64,000 nucleotides of DNA from an uncultured Oscillospiraceae bacterium (GTDB lineage: Bacteria > Bacillota > Clostridia > Oscillospirales > Oscillospiraceae). The position numbers and the translations under genes are program-made. Within the stretch, counting starts at the first letter, position 1, and each line of letters begins with the position of its first letter. The stretch covers positions 1 through 64,000 of the forward strand of contig CALXDD010000006.1 of the NCBI GenBank assembly GCA_944386985.1, read 5' to 3'. This document shows positions 41,948 through 49,202 of this stretch, in pieces. The notes beneath the pieces are model-generated. The model did no database searches and was not told the DNA's origin. It saw only the letters and a program-made list of their open reading frames with translations.

Positions 41948-42745
41948 TCAAGAATCGAAGCAGTTGAACATCACATAGTCCCAGGCGGTCCGGTTCGCCT
42001 CCATCGCCGCTCCGTCCCCTGTCAGCTGTGGCGCAAAATACAGCGTGAAGGAGCCGTAGAAGCCCTCCGCGGCCAAGGCCGCCTGCATCCCGGAGGCGGC
42101 GGCTTCCCGGCCGTCGGAGAGGACGGTGAACAGATGGGTGTTGCGGGTGAGCCGGGACCCCATTTCGATCAGCTGGTCCACACTGGTCCCGGCTCCGATC
42201 TCCGCCCCGGCGGGAGAGGGGAACTGGGTGAAGGCAAGGACGGTATATCCGCTTTGGGCCAGGACCTCTGCGATCCGCTGGTCATAGGGCTCCCGAAGAA
42301 GAGCGCCGTAGTAGTCGTCCGCGCAGTCAAATCCGGTCTCTGTGGGCGTCACGGTCAGCCGGTACGCGCTGCCGCCGCCGTCCTCAAAGGTCAGCTCCGC
42401 CCACCGGGTGAATTGGTTGGCTGGCAGAAACGCGGTCACCTCCAGCTGACTCTGGGGGTATTTTTCTTCCAGATAGGCGATGCCGGCCCGAAGCTGGTAA
42501 AGCCCGGCCACCTCGTGATCAAAGAGCCGACTCTCCTCAATCCGTTCAGCGTCCGGATAGGCGGCGCTCAGCAGGGAGATCTCCTGCTTTGTCAACACAA
42601 TCGACTCCATCGTATCCTCTCCTTCTTTCTCGGTCAGGTTTTCCGGCGTGTTCTGGGTGTCCGCCGGATTTTGGACGTTCCCGCATCCGGCGCACAGCGC
42701 CAGCAGCAGAAAGCATATGACAAACCAAAGGCTTCTGCGTTTCAT
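41948..42745 (-). CDS. Lipoprotein, candidate immunity protein for the lipase
   Basis: 265 residues from the ATG at 42745 behind GGAGG; the longer frame upstream is Arg-rich and non-coding. A basic start, a hydrophobic helix and the lipobox LCAGC (Cys about residue 19) mark a surface lipoprotein. A linker rich in N, T and E follows, then a soluble alpha/beta domain with no motif I recognise. It directly precedes the lipase gene. Lipoprotein partners neutralise the TslA-type lipase in staphylococci, so an immunity role is a reasonable inference. Confidence 0.7.
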   Translation of the reverse strand: MKRRSLWFVICFLLLALCAGCGNVQNPADTQNTPENLTEKEGEDTMESIVLTKQEISLLSAAYPDAERIEESRLFDHEVAGLYQLRAGIAYLEEKYPQSQLEVTAFLPANQFTRWAELTFEDGGGSAYRLTVTPTETGFDCADDYYGALLREPYDQRIAEVLAQSGYTVLAFTQFPSPAGAEIGAGTSVDQLIEMGSRLTRNTHLFTVLSDGREAAASGMQAALAAEGFYGSFTLYFAPQLTGDGAAMEANRTAWDYVMFNCFDS

Positions 42746-42913
42746 TTGCCTGCCTCCATAACCTTTTTCATTGTCCGTTCCGAAAAGGGTCCTTTTCTGT
42801 CGGCGGCGGTGAGGCATCGTCCGGCAAAGCGGTACGCCTCTGCCTCGGCCCGCCTCCTTCCGGTCCGGAAGGGGTGAGCCGCCGCGGCAGGCTTTCAGCA
42901 AGGCCCCGGACGA

Positions 42914-43189
42914 TCACTTCCGCCCCGCGTAAAAGGCGGCGAGACGGTCCAGGAACGTCTTCCGGTCCTCGTCCTCATAGCCCCGGAAAAAGACCTTTTC
43001 AATGTCGGGCTGGTTGAAGAGGACCTGGCTCTCCGTCCCCATGTTTCCCTCCGGATAGAGCACGCCGATGTAGTCGTATTCGATCCCGGTTTTTCCATTG
43101 CTCTGTTTGACGCCGAAAATCATCAGGCGCTTCTTCCCGTTTTTCAGCAGCACAACGCTCCCAATGGGCAGCAGATTTTTGATATCCAT
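42914..43189 (-). CDS. DUF4176-family protein of type VII secretion loci
   Basis: 91 residues. The sequence LLPIGSVVLLKNGKKRLMIFG at the N-terminus, the IEYDYIGVLYPEGNMG centre and the VFFRGYEDED tail match the DUF4176 pattern as I remember it. These proteins occur next to LXG/WXG100 toxin genes in Firmicutes. Function is unknown; a role as adaptor or chaperone for a secreted effector is only inferred. It lies between the glycine-zipper protein and the lipoprotein genes. Confidence 0.8.
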   Translation of the reverse strand: MDIKNLLPIGSVVLLKNGKKRLMIFGVKQSNGKTGIEYDYIGVLYPEGNMGTESQVLFNQPDIEKVFFRGYEDEDRKTFLDRLAAFYAGRK

Positions 43190-43261
43190 CCTACAGATCC
43201 TCCCTTATACTGAATGCGGCAATCGCCAAAGTCATGTATTGCAAAGCGGCCTCCTCCGGCG

Positions 43262-44338
43262 CTATGAAAAGAGGGACTTGCCCCAGCTGACCACGGCGTC
43301 AAAGCCATCCTTGAGGGCCGCCGCGCCGTCGCAGACCGCGTCCGCCACGACCTCCCCCACATCCTTGCCGCCGGTGATCCACTCGCACACGCCGTTGGCG
43401 GCCCAGACGACGCCTACCGCCGCCGCGCCCACCACCACTGCGGGGGCCGCTGTCACGCCGATAGCGGCGGCGCCCGCCGCCACCGCGGCAGTGGCCGCGG
43501 CGCCCATGGCAATATCCACGCCGGTTTCAATGGCGGTTTCCGCGGCGATTCTTCCTCCGGCGCCATCTGCGCCCTCAAATTCCTCCATGTTTTCCAAGAG
43601 ATTGGAGACGCCGGTCAGGACGTAGCCGCCCCACTTTGCGGCGGCCGCCACGTTATCTCCCGCCGCTTTGGTGGAGCTGAAGGTCAGATCGTCTGCAAGC
43701 TCCTTCTTCCATACAGAGGTGAATACCTCTCCGGTGGTACCCTTACCGACGATGTCGTCGAGATTATTTCCGAGCCCCCAGAGCGCGTCCTTCCACTTGA
43801 TGTTGGCATCGTCCCCGATCTGGCTGGAAACGCCGCCAACGGCAGCCAGAATTTTTCCTGCCGCCCCTGTAAGGGATGACCCGCTCAATCCGCCGGTGGC
43901 AATACCGCCGATGACAGAGGCAATCGTGCCAATGAGTCCACCCTGGGATACCAGCTCCCAGAAGTCCTCCCAGGTCAGAAGGCCGTCTTTCCGGGAATCC
44001 GTTTCTGTGGAGACGGCTGCACCGCTCTCCCCGGCGGCCTCCTCCGTTATCGCCGTGCCGCCCATTCCCTCCGCGATTTTTGCCTCGTATTCCGAATAGG
44101 CATTCAAAACAGAGGTGAGGCCGGTTTCCAATGCCCTTATGTGTGCCTGGTCATCGATCAGCCGCTCGATCACCCGGTCCAGACTGCGAAAAATCGCATC
44201 AAGCCCCGGGCTGCAGTTCCCGCTTTGCGAGCGCACGCCGCGAAGGGCGGCGATCTGGGCGGACAACTCCCGCTGCTGGTCCGACTGGTCGTCCAGAGCG
44301 GTCATGACGCCCTGCCAGGCAATCCGAATAGAACTCAT
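43262..44338 (-). CDS. Putative type VII effector with helical N-terminus and glycine-zipper membrane segments
   Basis: 358 residues from the ATG at 44338, behind GGGGGA. The first about 90 residues are a predicted helical hairpin resembling LXG/WXG-type targeting domains and contain AYSEYEAKIAE, which fits YxxxE. Then come two long Gly/Ala-rich hydrophobic stretches (about 133-170 and 275-315) with GxxxG-type spacing such as GGLIGTIASVIGGIATGG. Glycine-zipper toxins like TelE permeabilise membranes, so a membrane-active effector is possible. It could alternatively be a structural membrane component replacing the missing EssB/EsaA proteins. Confidence 0.65.
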   Translation of the reverse strand: MSSIRIAWQGVMTALDDQSDQQRELSAQIAALRGVRSQSGNCSPGLDAIFRSLDRVIERLIDDQAHIRALETGLTSVLNAYSEYEAKIAEGMGGTAITEEAAGESGAAVSTETDSRKDGLLTWEDFWELVSQGGLIGTIASVIGGIATGGLSGSSLTGAAGKILAAVGGVSSQIGDDANIKWKDALWGLGNNLDDIVGKGTTGEVFTSVWKKELADDLTFSSTKAAGDNVAAAAKWGGYVLTGVSNLLENMEEFEGADGAGGRIAAETAIETGVDIAMGAAATAAVAAGAAAIGVTAAPAVVVGAAAVGVVWAANGVCEWITGGKDVGEVVADAVCDGAAALKDGFDAVVSWGKSLFS

Positions 44339-44421
44339 CCTGCCGTCCCCCTTGATCCTTTCTCCCTGAACCGCTTGGAAATCCCGCGCAATTCGTCCAC
44401 TCCTTCCTGGCAGATCCCCGC

Positions 44422-45132
44422 CTATACTTTCACAAGGATCGCCGAGTAGTTGTCGTCTGTCTGTTTTTCCACAACGCCTTCGGCCAGAAGGCGCAGAGGC
44501 GTCGGATCGGGAAACAGCTTTTGCCGCACGGCGCAAAGCTGCTGTTCCATCAGATCCTTATCTGCGAACCGGTAAAAGCCGTCGCTGCAGAGGAAAAAGC
44601 AGTCCCGAAAGCCCAGACGGGCGGTGGCGCAGGAGTATTCCAGCGCCCGGTAGCCGCCCACCGCGCTGAGAATCCTTCCGGAGAAGCCGGGATGGCGGTT
44701 CCCGTCAGGGCGGTTTTCCCAGGTGTCGTCCCTTGTCAGCAGCCGCAGGCCCCGGGCACCGCAGTGATAGATCCGGCTGTCCCCGGCGGACAGAAATCCG
44801 TAGATCCGGCGGTGGATCAAAAGCAGCGCAATGGTGGAGCAGCACTGTCCCGAGCCGTGGTGCCGGTACAGCTCCTCATTCAGCCGCTCCGCCCGGGCCT
44901 TTGCCTGGGCAAACACCTCCGGAAAGGACAGCTGGCGGTTGGGAAGGAGCACCTCATCCCACCAGTGCTGGAAGGAGCCGGTGATCAGGCGGCTGGCGGC
45001 GCCGCCGTCTTGTGATCCGCCCACGCCGTCCGCCACAATGAACAGGCCGGAGCCGCCCTCCCTGCACATCAAAATGGCATCCTGATTCTCCTTCCGGACC
45101 GCCCCCTGCTCACAGATGCCAAAGGAGATCAT
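44422..45132 (-). CDS. PP2C-family Ser/Thr protein phosphatase
   Basis: 236 residues from the ATG at 45132, overlapping the VWA-FHA stop by four bases. Metal-binding motifs are in order: KENQD (about residue 15), VADGVGGSQDG (about 33-43), SAGDSRIY (about 115), CSDGFYRF (about 180) and DDNYSAIL at the end. It should remove phosphate from Ser/Thr. Coupled to an FHA protein, which binds phosphothreonine, it suggests phosphorylation control of the secretion system. No Ser/Thr kinase gene is seen in the window. Confidence 0.9.
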   Translation of the reverse strand: MISFGICEQGAVRKENQDAILMCREGGSGLFIVADGVGGSQDGGAASRLITGSFQHWWDEVLLPNRQLSFPEVFAQAKARAERLNEELYRHHGSGQCCSTIALLLIHRRIYGFLSAGDSRIYHCGARGLRLLTRDDTWENRPDGNRHPGFSGRILSAVGGYRALEYSCATARLGFRDCFFLCSDGFYRFADKDLMEQQLCAVRQKLFPDPTPLRLLAEGVVEKQTDDNYSAILVKV

Positions 45133-46628
45133 TGGAATGTCACCCGGAATTTCAAAGCGCCCAGCCGCAAAACCGAGTGGGGCGGCAGGGGAAGCTCCGG
45201 GGTGGCCTTCTGGTCGTTGACATAGGTGCCGTTGGTGGAGGCCAGCACGCTGCCCCCGCCGTCCCGCACCACAAAGCCGTCCCCCTTTGCGATGACCTCG
45301 CAGTGGACGGAGGAGACATATTTGTCGTAATCGATCACGATCTGGCAGGCGGAGGCGTTTGCGCCGATGAGCACCCGGTCCCGGATGGGGTATTCGAAGG
45401 TCTTGGCGGGGTCCTTGAGATCCTGCAGGCACAGCCGGACTGTCTTCTTCTCCGACATGACCTCAGTACGCGGGCTGCTGCCGCCGCTCAGGATCTCCGT
45501 CTCGCCGGCGCCCCGGGGCGCAATGAGGGCGGTTTCACTGGAGTGACCGATGCGGGAGAGATCCACCGGCTCCGGCTCCGCGGGCTTTTTCTTCTTTTTC
45601 TTTTTCGCCGCAGCAGCGATCACAAGGATCACAGCAACCAGCACCAGCGCCGCGGCGGCACAGAGCACCAGGAAAAGAGGCTCGCCGGGGCGCAGAAGCC
45701 CGGTCTGCTCTGCTGCTGGCTCCACAGCGGGAGCCGTCTCCGTTTCAGGCTCCGGCTCCGCGGCAGCCCAAAACGGCATGGCGATTTCCGCAGACGCATA
45801 CGCCCCGCCTGTAAAATTCACCCGCACGGAGCGGACCGTCCCATCGCTCATGGCCTGCGTGGGGGTGACGTCGATCCGGACGAGATGGTTCTCCTCCTGA
45901 ATAATATCCTGCAAAATATCCGGCAAACTCGTATTGTCGATGAGATAGTCCTTTCCGTTGGACATCCTCGACAGCGAGAACATTTTCTTGAGATTTTCGG
46001 CATTATCGCCGGTGCTGCATCCGATGGTATCGATGGGCACCTGCACGGCGCGGATCTTCTGATAAAGCTCGTCGTCCGTGTAGCCCAGCTCCTCGTTTTC
46101 CGCGCCGTCGGCAATGACGATCACCCGGGTATATTGGATCGTGCCGCTTTCCGCGATATCGCTGAGCACCTGGTAGAGCGCCTTGGTAAAGTAGGATTTC
46201 TGATTGGCAAAGGTGATGGCGTCAATTTTCTCCTTGATCGCCAGATAGTCGTTGTCGTCCTGGGTGAGGTAGACTACGTCCTCACTGAAGGTGGCAATGG
46301 TGAAGGTATCCCCGTCGTTTCTTGCGGCGACGAGGTCTGTAAGAAAGGTTTTGATCCCCTGACGGTAGCCCTCCTGGATGGATAGGGAGTTGTCCAGAAG
46401 CACAACGGTTCTGGTGGCGCCCAGTTCCGATTCCGTAAAGCTCCGGCACGCCTCGTTGCCGATATACACCTGCTCCACGCCGGCGCCGGGGCTCTCCACA
46501 AACAGCGTGACTCCCTCCTGGGTGGTGTAGGCGTTCATGACAGGCAGCTGGTCATCGGCGGAGGCAATGACGGTCAGCGCAATGACCGCGCAGATGAAAA
46601 CGCTCAGAAATCGGCTTATCTTTTTCAT
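45129..46628 (-). CDS. Membrane protein with extracellular VWA and cytoplasmic FHA domains
   Basis: 499 residues. A signal peptide (1 to about 24, ending near IASA) is followed by a von Willebrand A domain (about 72-240) with the metal-adhesion start VVLLDNSLSI. Then come a linker domain, one membrane helix (about 315-337) with a basic stop-transfer run of seven lysines, and an FHA domain at the C-terminus (about 415-490; IGANASACQIVI, SSVHCEVI, STNGTYVND). It could link an outside binding event to phosphothreonine signalling inside. It sits where EssB-like membrane proteins would be expected. Confidence 0.88.
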   Translation of the reverse strand: MKKISRFLSVFICAVIALTVIASADDQLPVMNAYTTQEGVTLFVESPGAGVEQVYIGNEACRSFTESELGATRTVVLLDNSLSIQEGYRQGIKTFLTDLVAARNDGDTFTIATFSEDVVYLTQDDNDYLAIKEKIDAITFANQKSYFTKALYQVLSDIAESGTIQYTRVIVIADGAENEELGYTDDELYQKIRAVQVPIDTIGCSTGDNAENLKKMFSLSRMSNGKDYLIDNTSLPDILQDIIQEENHLVRIDVTPTQAMSDGTVRSVRVNFTGGAYASAEIAMPFWAAAEPEPETETAPAVEPAAEQTGLLRPGEPLFLVLCAAAALVLVAVILVIAAAAKKKKKKKPAEPEPVDLSRIGHSSETALIAPRGAGETEILSGGSSPRTEVMSEKKTVRLCLQDLKDPAKTFEYPIRDRVLIGANASACQIVIDYDKYVSSVHCEVIAKGDGFVVRDGGGSVLASTNGTYVNDQKATPELPLPPHSVLRLGALKFRVTFQ

Positions 46629-46676
46629 ATTCTATCCCTCAAACTCCAGTTTCGTTTCCTATCAGGGGCTGCGCGG

Positions 46677-46714
46677 GCTCCAGCGGAACCGGAAAAGGCC
46701 GGTTCCGCTGGAGC
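46677..46714. other. Perfect 16-base hairpin between the WXG100 genes and the VWA-FHA gene
   Basis: GCTCCAGCGGAACCGG / CCGGTTCCGCTGGAGC with a 6-base loop and no T run on the minus strand. It probably stabilises or marks processing of the upstream WXG100 message rather than stopping transcription. Confidence 0.65.
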
Positions 46715-46723
46715 ATGGATGGT

Positions 46724-47038
46724 TCAGACAATGATGTCCGTCTTGAGCGCGGTGGCCTTCTCTTGATTGGTCCGCTCCGCCTCCTGATAGGCCTGGGCCA
46801 TGGCCTGCAGGTCCGTGGAGTGCTCGTTGATCATCCGGATCATCTTGTTGATGCTCTCCTGCAGGCCGTGGGCCTTGGTGTAGTACGCGGTGGCCGCCTC
46901 GCCCGCCCAGGTGCTGTTGAGGCTGTCGACGATGGAGAGCATGTTGCTGGTGAGATTCTGCACCGTACCGGCGCTGGAAGAAAAGCTCTGAGCTGTGGAG
47001 ATCAGCTTCTCCGGGGTTACTCGCAAAGTTCCAGTCAT
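46724..47038 (-). CDS. WXG100-family protein (WAG motif)
   Basis: 104 residues forming two helices around the turn NSTWAGEAATAYYTKA (about residue 37-52), the classic W-x-G. The C-terminal helix has QAYQEAERTN, a YxxxE-type secretion signal. WXG100 proteins are small secreted dimers that activate and travel through the FtsK-type ATPase. It is the last of six tandem small genes and is followed by the strong hairpin at 46677. Confidence 0.92.
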   Translation of the reverse strand: MTGTLRVTPEKLISTAQSFSSSAGTVQNLTSNMLSIVDSLNSTWAGEAATAYYTKAHGLQESINKMIRMINEHSTDLQAMAQAYQEAERTNQEKATALKTDIIV

Positions 47039-47095
47039 GGTTGATAATCTCCTTTATATGAAATGATTTGGAAGCGGGTTGAAACAGAGGATTTT

Positions 47096-47398
47096 TTACT
47101 TGTAGGTGCGGGAAGAGGCGGTGCTGAGGTTCTTCTTCTCCGCGGCCTCGTATTTCGCCGCGGCCTCCTCCAAGGTCTGACAGTATTTCTCAATCGTCTG
47201 ATAGAAGGTGTCCATCTGACTTTTGTCGCTGTTGTATGCTTTGTGAAACGCCTCTTTCGCCTCGCCGTCCCACATGCTCACGAGCTGCTGCTCCGTCCCT
47301 GTCATATCGTCCACCGACTTTTTAAACTGGCTGTTGATCTGCCGGAGCTCGCTGGCCTTTGCCCGAAGCTCACTGGAAGTTACTTTGATTTCCGCCAT
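47096..47398 (-). CDS. WXG100-family protein (WDG motif)
   Basis: 100 residues. The turn SMWDGEAKEAFHKAYNSD (about residue 42) has the canonical W-x-G followed by the conserved acidic and aromatic positions. The C-terminal helix includes KYEAAEKKN (YxxxE). GGAGG precedes the ATG. This is the most typical EsxA-like member of the cluster. Confidence 0.93.
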   Translation of the reverse strand: MAEIKVTSSELRAKASELRQINSQFKKSVDDMTGTEQQLVSMWDGEAKEAFHKAYNSDKSQMDTFYQTIEKYCQTLEEAAAKYEAAEKKNLSTASSRTYK

Positions 47399-47476
47399 GG
47401 TATGTTCCTCCTGATGTAATATATTTTTTGTAGGATATTGCCCGGTTTCCGTGCATCATCCTGTGGATACCGGTGA

Positions 47477-47785
47477 TCAATAGATCCGGTTCTGGGCGAT
47501 TTCCAGCGCCCGCAGCTCCGCCTGCTTGATACGCTCGGCGGTCTCCCGGATGTTTTGGGCCACCTTGCGGATGGATTTGGCGTCGCCTTGGATATCGCTT
47601 TGCACCTGGCCGATTTTGCTGTAAAACTGGGGGGAATTGTCGCTGCGCCAGGCGTTTTTCAGCATGCCGATGGAGTTTTCCATCTTGTCCGTGGCGATCC
47701 GCTCGATGTTCCCCGCGATTTCCTCCAGCCGGGCCGCCTGCTTGATGGCCTGGTTGTAGTTGAAAATGATCTCACTTCTGGTCAT
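47477..47785 (-). CDS. WXG100-like protein (WRS variant, no YxxxE)
   Basis: 102 residues with two helices. The central turn NAWRSDNSPQFYSKIG (about residue 44) keeps the Trp but has Ser in place of Gly. The C-terminal helix lacks a YxxxD/E signal. It may be the non-signal partner of a heterodimer, as seen in pairs of ESX proteins. It ends 78 bases before the next gene of the cluster. Confidence 0.82.
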   Translation of the reverse strand: MTRSEIIFNYNQAIKQAARLEEIAGNIERIATDKMENSIGMLKNAWRSDNSPQFYSKIGQVQSDIQGDAKSIRKVAQNIRETAERIKQAELRALEIAQNRIY

Positions 47786-47799
47786 CTGTCAGCCTCCCC

Positions 47800-48114
47800 C
47801 TACACCACAAAGTCAGTGGGGAGCGATTGATTCGCCCGCTTGACGTCCAGCTCGGACTGCTCGTACACGCCGGCCATCACCAGCAGATCGGTGGGATGCT
47901 CCTTGAATCTCCGGATCACCTGCCGGATGTCCTCCTCCTTGGACCGGAAGGCCTCCCTGGCCTGATCTCCGGCGGCGCCCACCCAATATCCGCTGGTATG
48001 AGAGACGATATCCTGGATCTCATTGAACTGGGACTCCAGCTTCCTGATGAGCGCCTCTGTCTCGGAAGCCTTGGTTTTCAAAACCTCCGGCTGTACCTTC
48101 AAAATAATACTCAT
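47800..48114 (-). CDS. WXG100-family protein (WVG motif)
   Basis: 104 residues from the ATG at 48114, placed after AGAGGA; an ATG at 48129 lies before the ribosome site. The turn GYWVGAAGDQAREAFRSK (about residue 38) is W-x-G, and VYEQSELD near the C-terminus fits YxxxE. It lies 14 bases upstream of the WRS-variant gene, suggesting the two could be co-produced partners. Confidence 0.9.
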   Translation of the reverse strand: MSIILKVQPEVLKTKASETEALIRKLESQFNEIQDIVSHTSGYWVGAAGDQAREAFRSKEEDIRQVIRRFKEHPTDLLVMAGVYEQSELDVKRANQSLPTDFVV

Positions 48115-48125
48115 GGCTGTTCCTC

Positions 48126-48434
48126 TCACACTTTGATTGCGCTGATGATCGAGCCCACGCCGCTCTCGCAGGCGTCATACTGCTCTCTTGCATACTGCAG
48201 ATCCCGGATCAGTTCTCCCAAGAGATTCTCCATAGCGGTCAAGGTTTCGTAGTCCTTTTGAAACTGCACCGTGAAGGCGTCCTTTGCCTCCCCCTCCCAA
48301 GTGGCGCTGAGGGCCTGGATGCTGGCCATCATCTCCTTGCCCGTGGTCCTGAGGTCGCTTAGACACACGCTGAGGCGGTCCACATCGCTCTGCAGTTTTC
48401 GGGTCTCAATCTCGATTTTTGCAATTGCCGCCAT
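48126..48434 (-). CDS. WXG100-family protein (WEG motif)
   Basis: 102 residues from the ATG at 48434; the ATG at 48449 is part of the GGGAGGTG ribosome site region and is rejected. The turn ATWEGEAKDAFTVQFQKD (about residue 43) is canonical and QYDACESG near the end fits YxxxE. It starts four bases after the preceding small gene, so the two are probably translationally coupled. Confidence 0.92.
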   Translation of the reverse strand: MAAIAKIEIETRKLQSDVDRLSVCLSDLRTTGKEMMASIQALSATWEGEAKDAFTVQFQKDYETLTAMENLLGELIRDLQYAREQYDACESGVGSIISAIKV

Positions 48435-48438
48435 CCGC

Positions 48439-48804
48439 TCACCTCCCATATAAAATATTGAGCAGCTGCTCGTTCAGCCCGGAAAGATTGGCGTAGTGCA
48501 GGCGGTCGGGCTGATATCGCACCGCGCTTTCCGCAAACCGGTCTTCCGTGGAGCGCTCCGTGCGCTCATAGCGGGCGCTGATCTCCGAAAGAGCCTGTGC
48601 GCAGCCGCTCAGGTGCTGCCGGTGGGTTTCCGCCGCGCTGAAAATGGCCCGGAGACTGGCGATCTGGGCGGAGAATCCGGACTGAAGGGCCAGCCGCCTC
48701 CGCACGTCCTCCAGCTCCTGCCCCAGTCCCCCCAGCGTTTTGGACAGCGCAGCGAGCTCATCGCTCTGTATTCGAATGTGCCGTACCTCTGCATCCACAA
48801 TCAT
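48439..48804 (-). CDS. Small helical type VII-associated protein without W-x-G
   Basis: 121 residues, almost all helix by composition, with AAGGAG before the ATG. There is no Trp at the hairpin turn (around QSGFSAQIASLRAIF), so it is not a standard WXG100 protein. ARYERTERSTE near the C-terminus fits the YxxxE signal. In LXG systems small WXG-less helical partners accompany effectors, and this could be such a partner for the lipase or glycine-zipper protein. Confidence 0.75.
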   Translation of the reverse strand: MIVDAEVRHIRIQSDELAALSKTLGGLGQELEDVRRRLALQSGFSAQIASLRAIFSAAETHRQHLSGCAQALSEISARYERTERSTEDRFAESAVRYQPDRLHYANLSGLNEQLLNILYGR

Positions 48805-48947
48805 CGCTGCACAACTCCTTCTGTGCTCCTATCATAGCGCCTCACCGGCCCATGGGGCGGAGAAGCTGACGAAATACAGGTTTCATCGGACGAAATGCAT
48901 CCCGCCCCGTGCAATCCCCAAAAGAACCCCATCCGGCTTCCCGGCCC

Positions 48948-49202
48948 TCAGACAAGAATCAGCGTGTCGCCGTTTTTCACGCTGTAGTCCTGAAGAGACT
49001 GCTGGGCGCTGAAATTGATTTTCCGCTCCACAGAGCCCATCATCAGCTGCCCGGGGTCCCCGTCCAGCGTGGACTGCTCCTTCCTGCAGATCAGCTCTGA
49101 GATCTCCCGGATCAGATGGGAAATCTGGGCGTCCTCCTCCAGGTTAAAGTTATAGGTGCGGTTGAGCGCCGGAACATACACGTCCACATTAATCAAAATC
49201 AT
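48948..49202 (-). CDS. YukD/EsaB-like ubiquitin-fold protein
   Basis: 84 residues from the ATG at 49202. The strand pattern MILINVDVYVPALNRTYNF, the LIREISELI helix and the C-terminal YSVKNGDTLILV are typical of the YukD/EsaB/EccD-N ubiquitin-like fold used in type VII systems, where it helps regulate or assemble the machine. It overlaps the end of the preceding gene by 14 bases. GGAGG lies close to the start. Confidence 0.88.
   Translation of the reverse strand: MILINVDVYVPALNRTYNFNLEEDAQISHLIREISELICRKEQSTLDGDPGQLMMGSVERKINFSAQQSLQDYSVKNGDTLILV

Noticed and set aside
45129-46628. EssB/YukC membrane component of the secretion system
   Set aside because: The protein has a signal peptide, a VWA domain, one helix and an FHA domain; EssB has a pseudokinase domain before its helix and no VWA or FHA.
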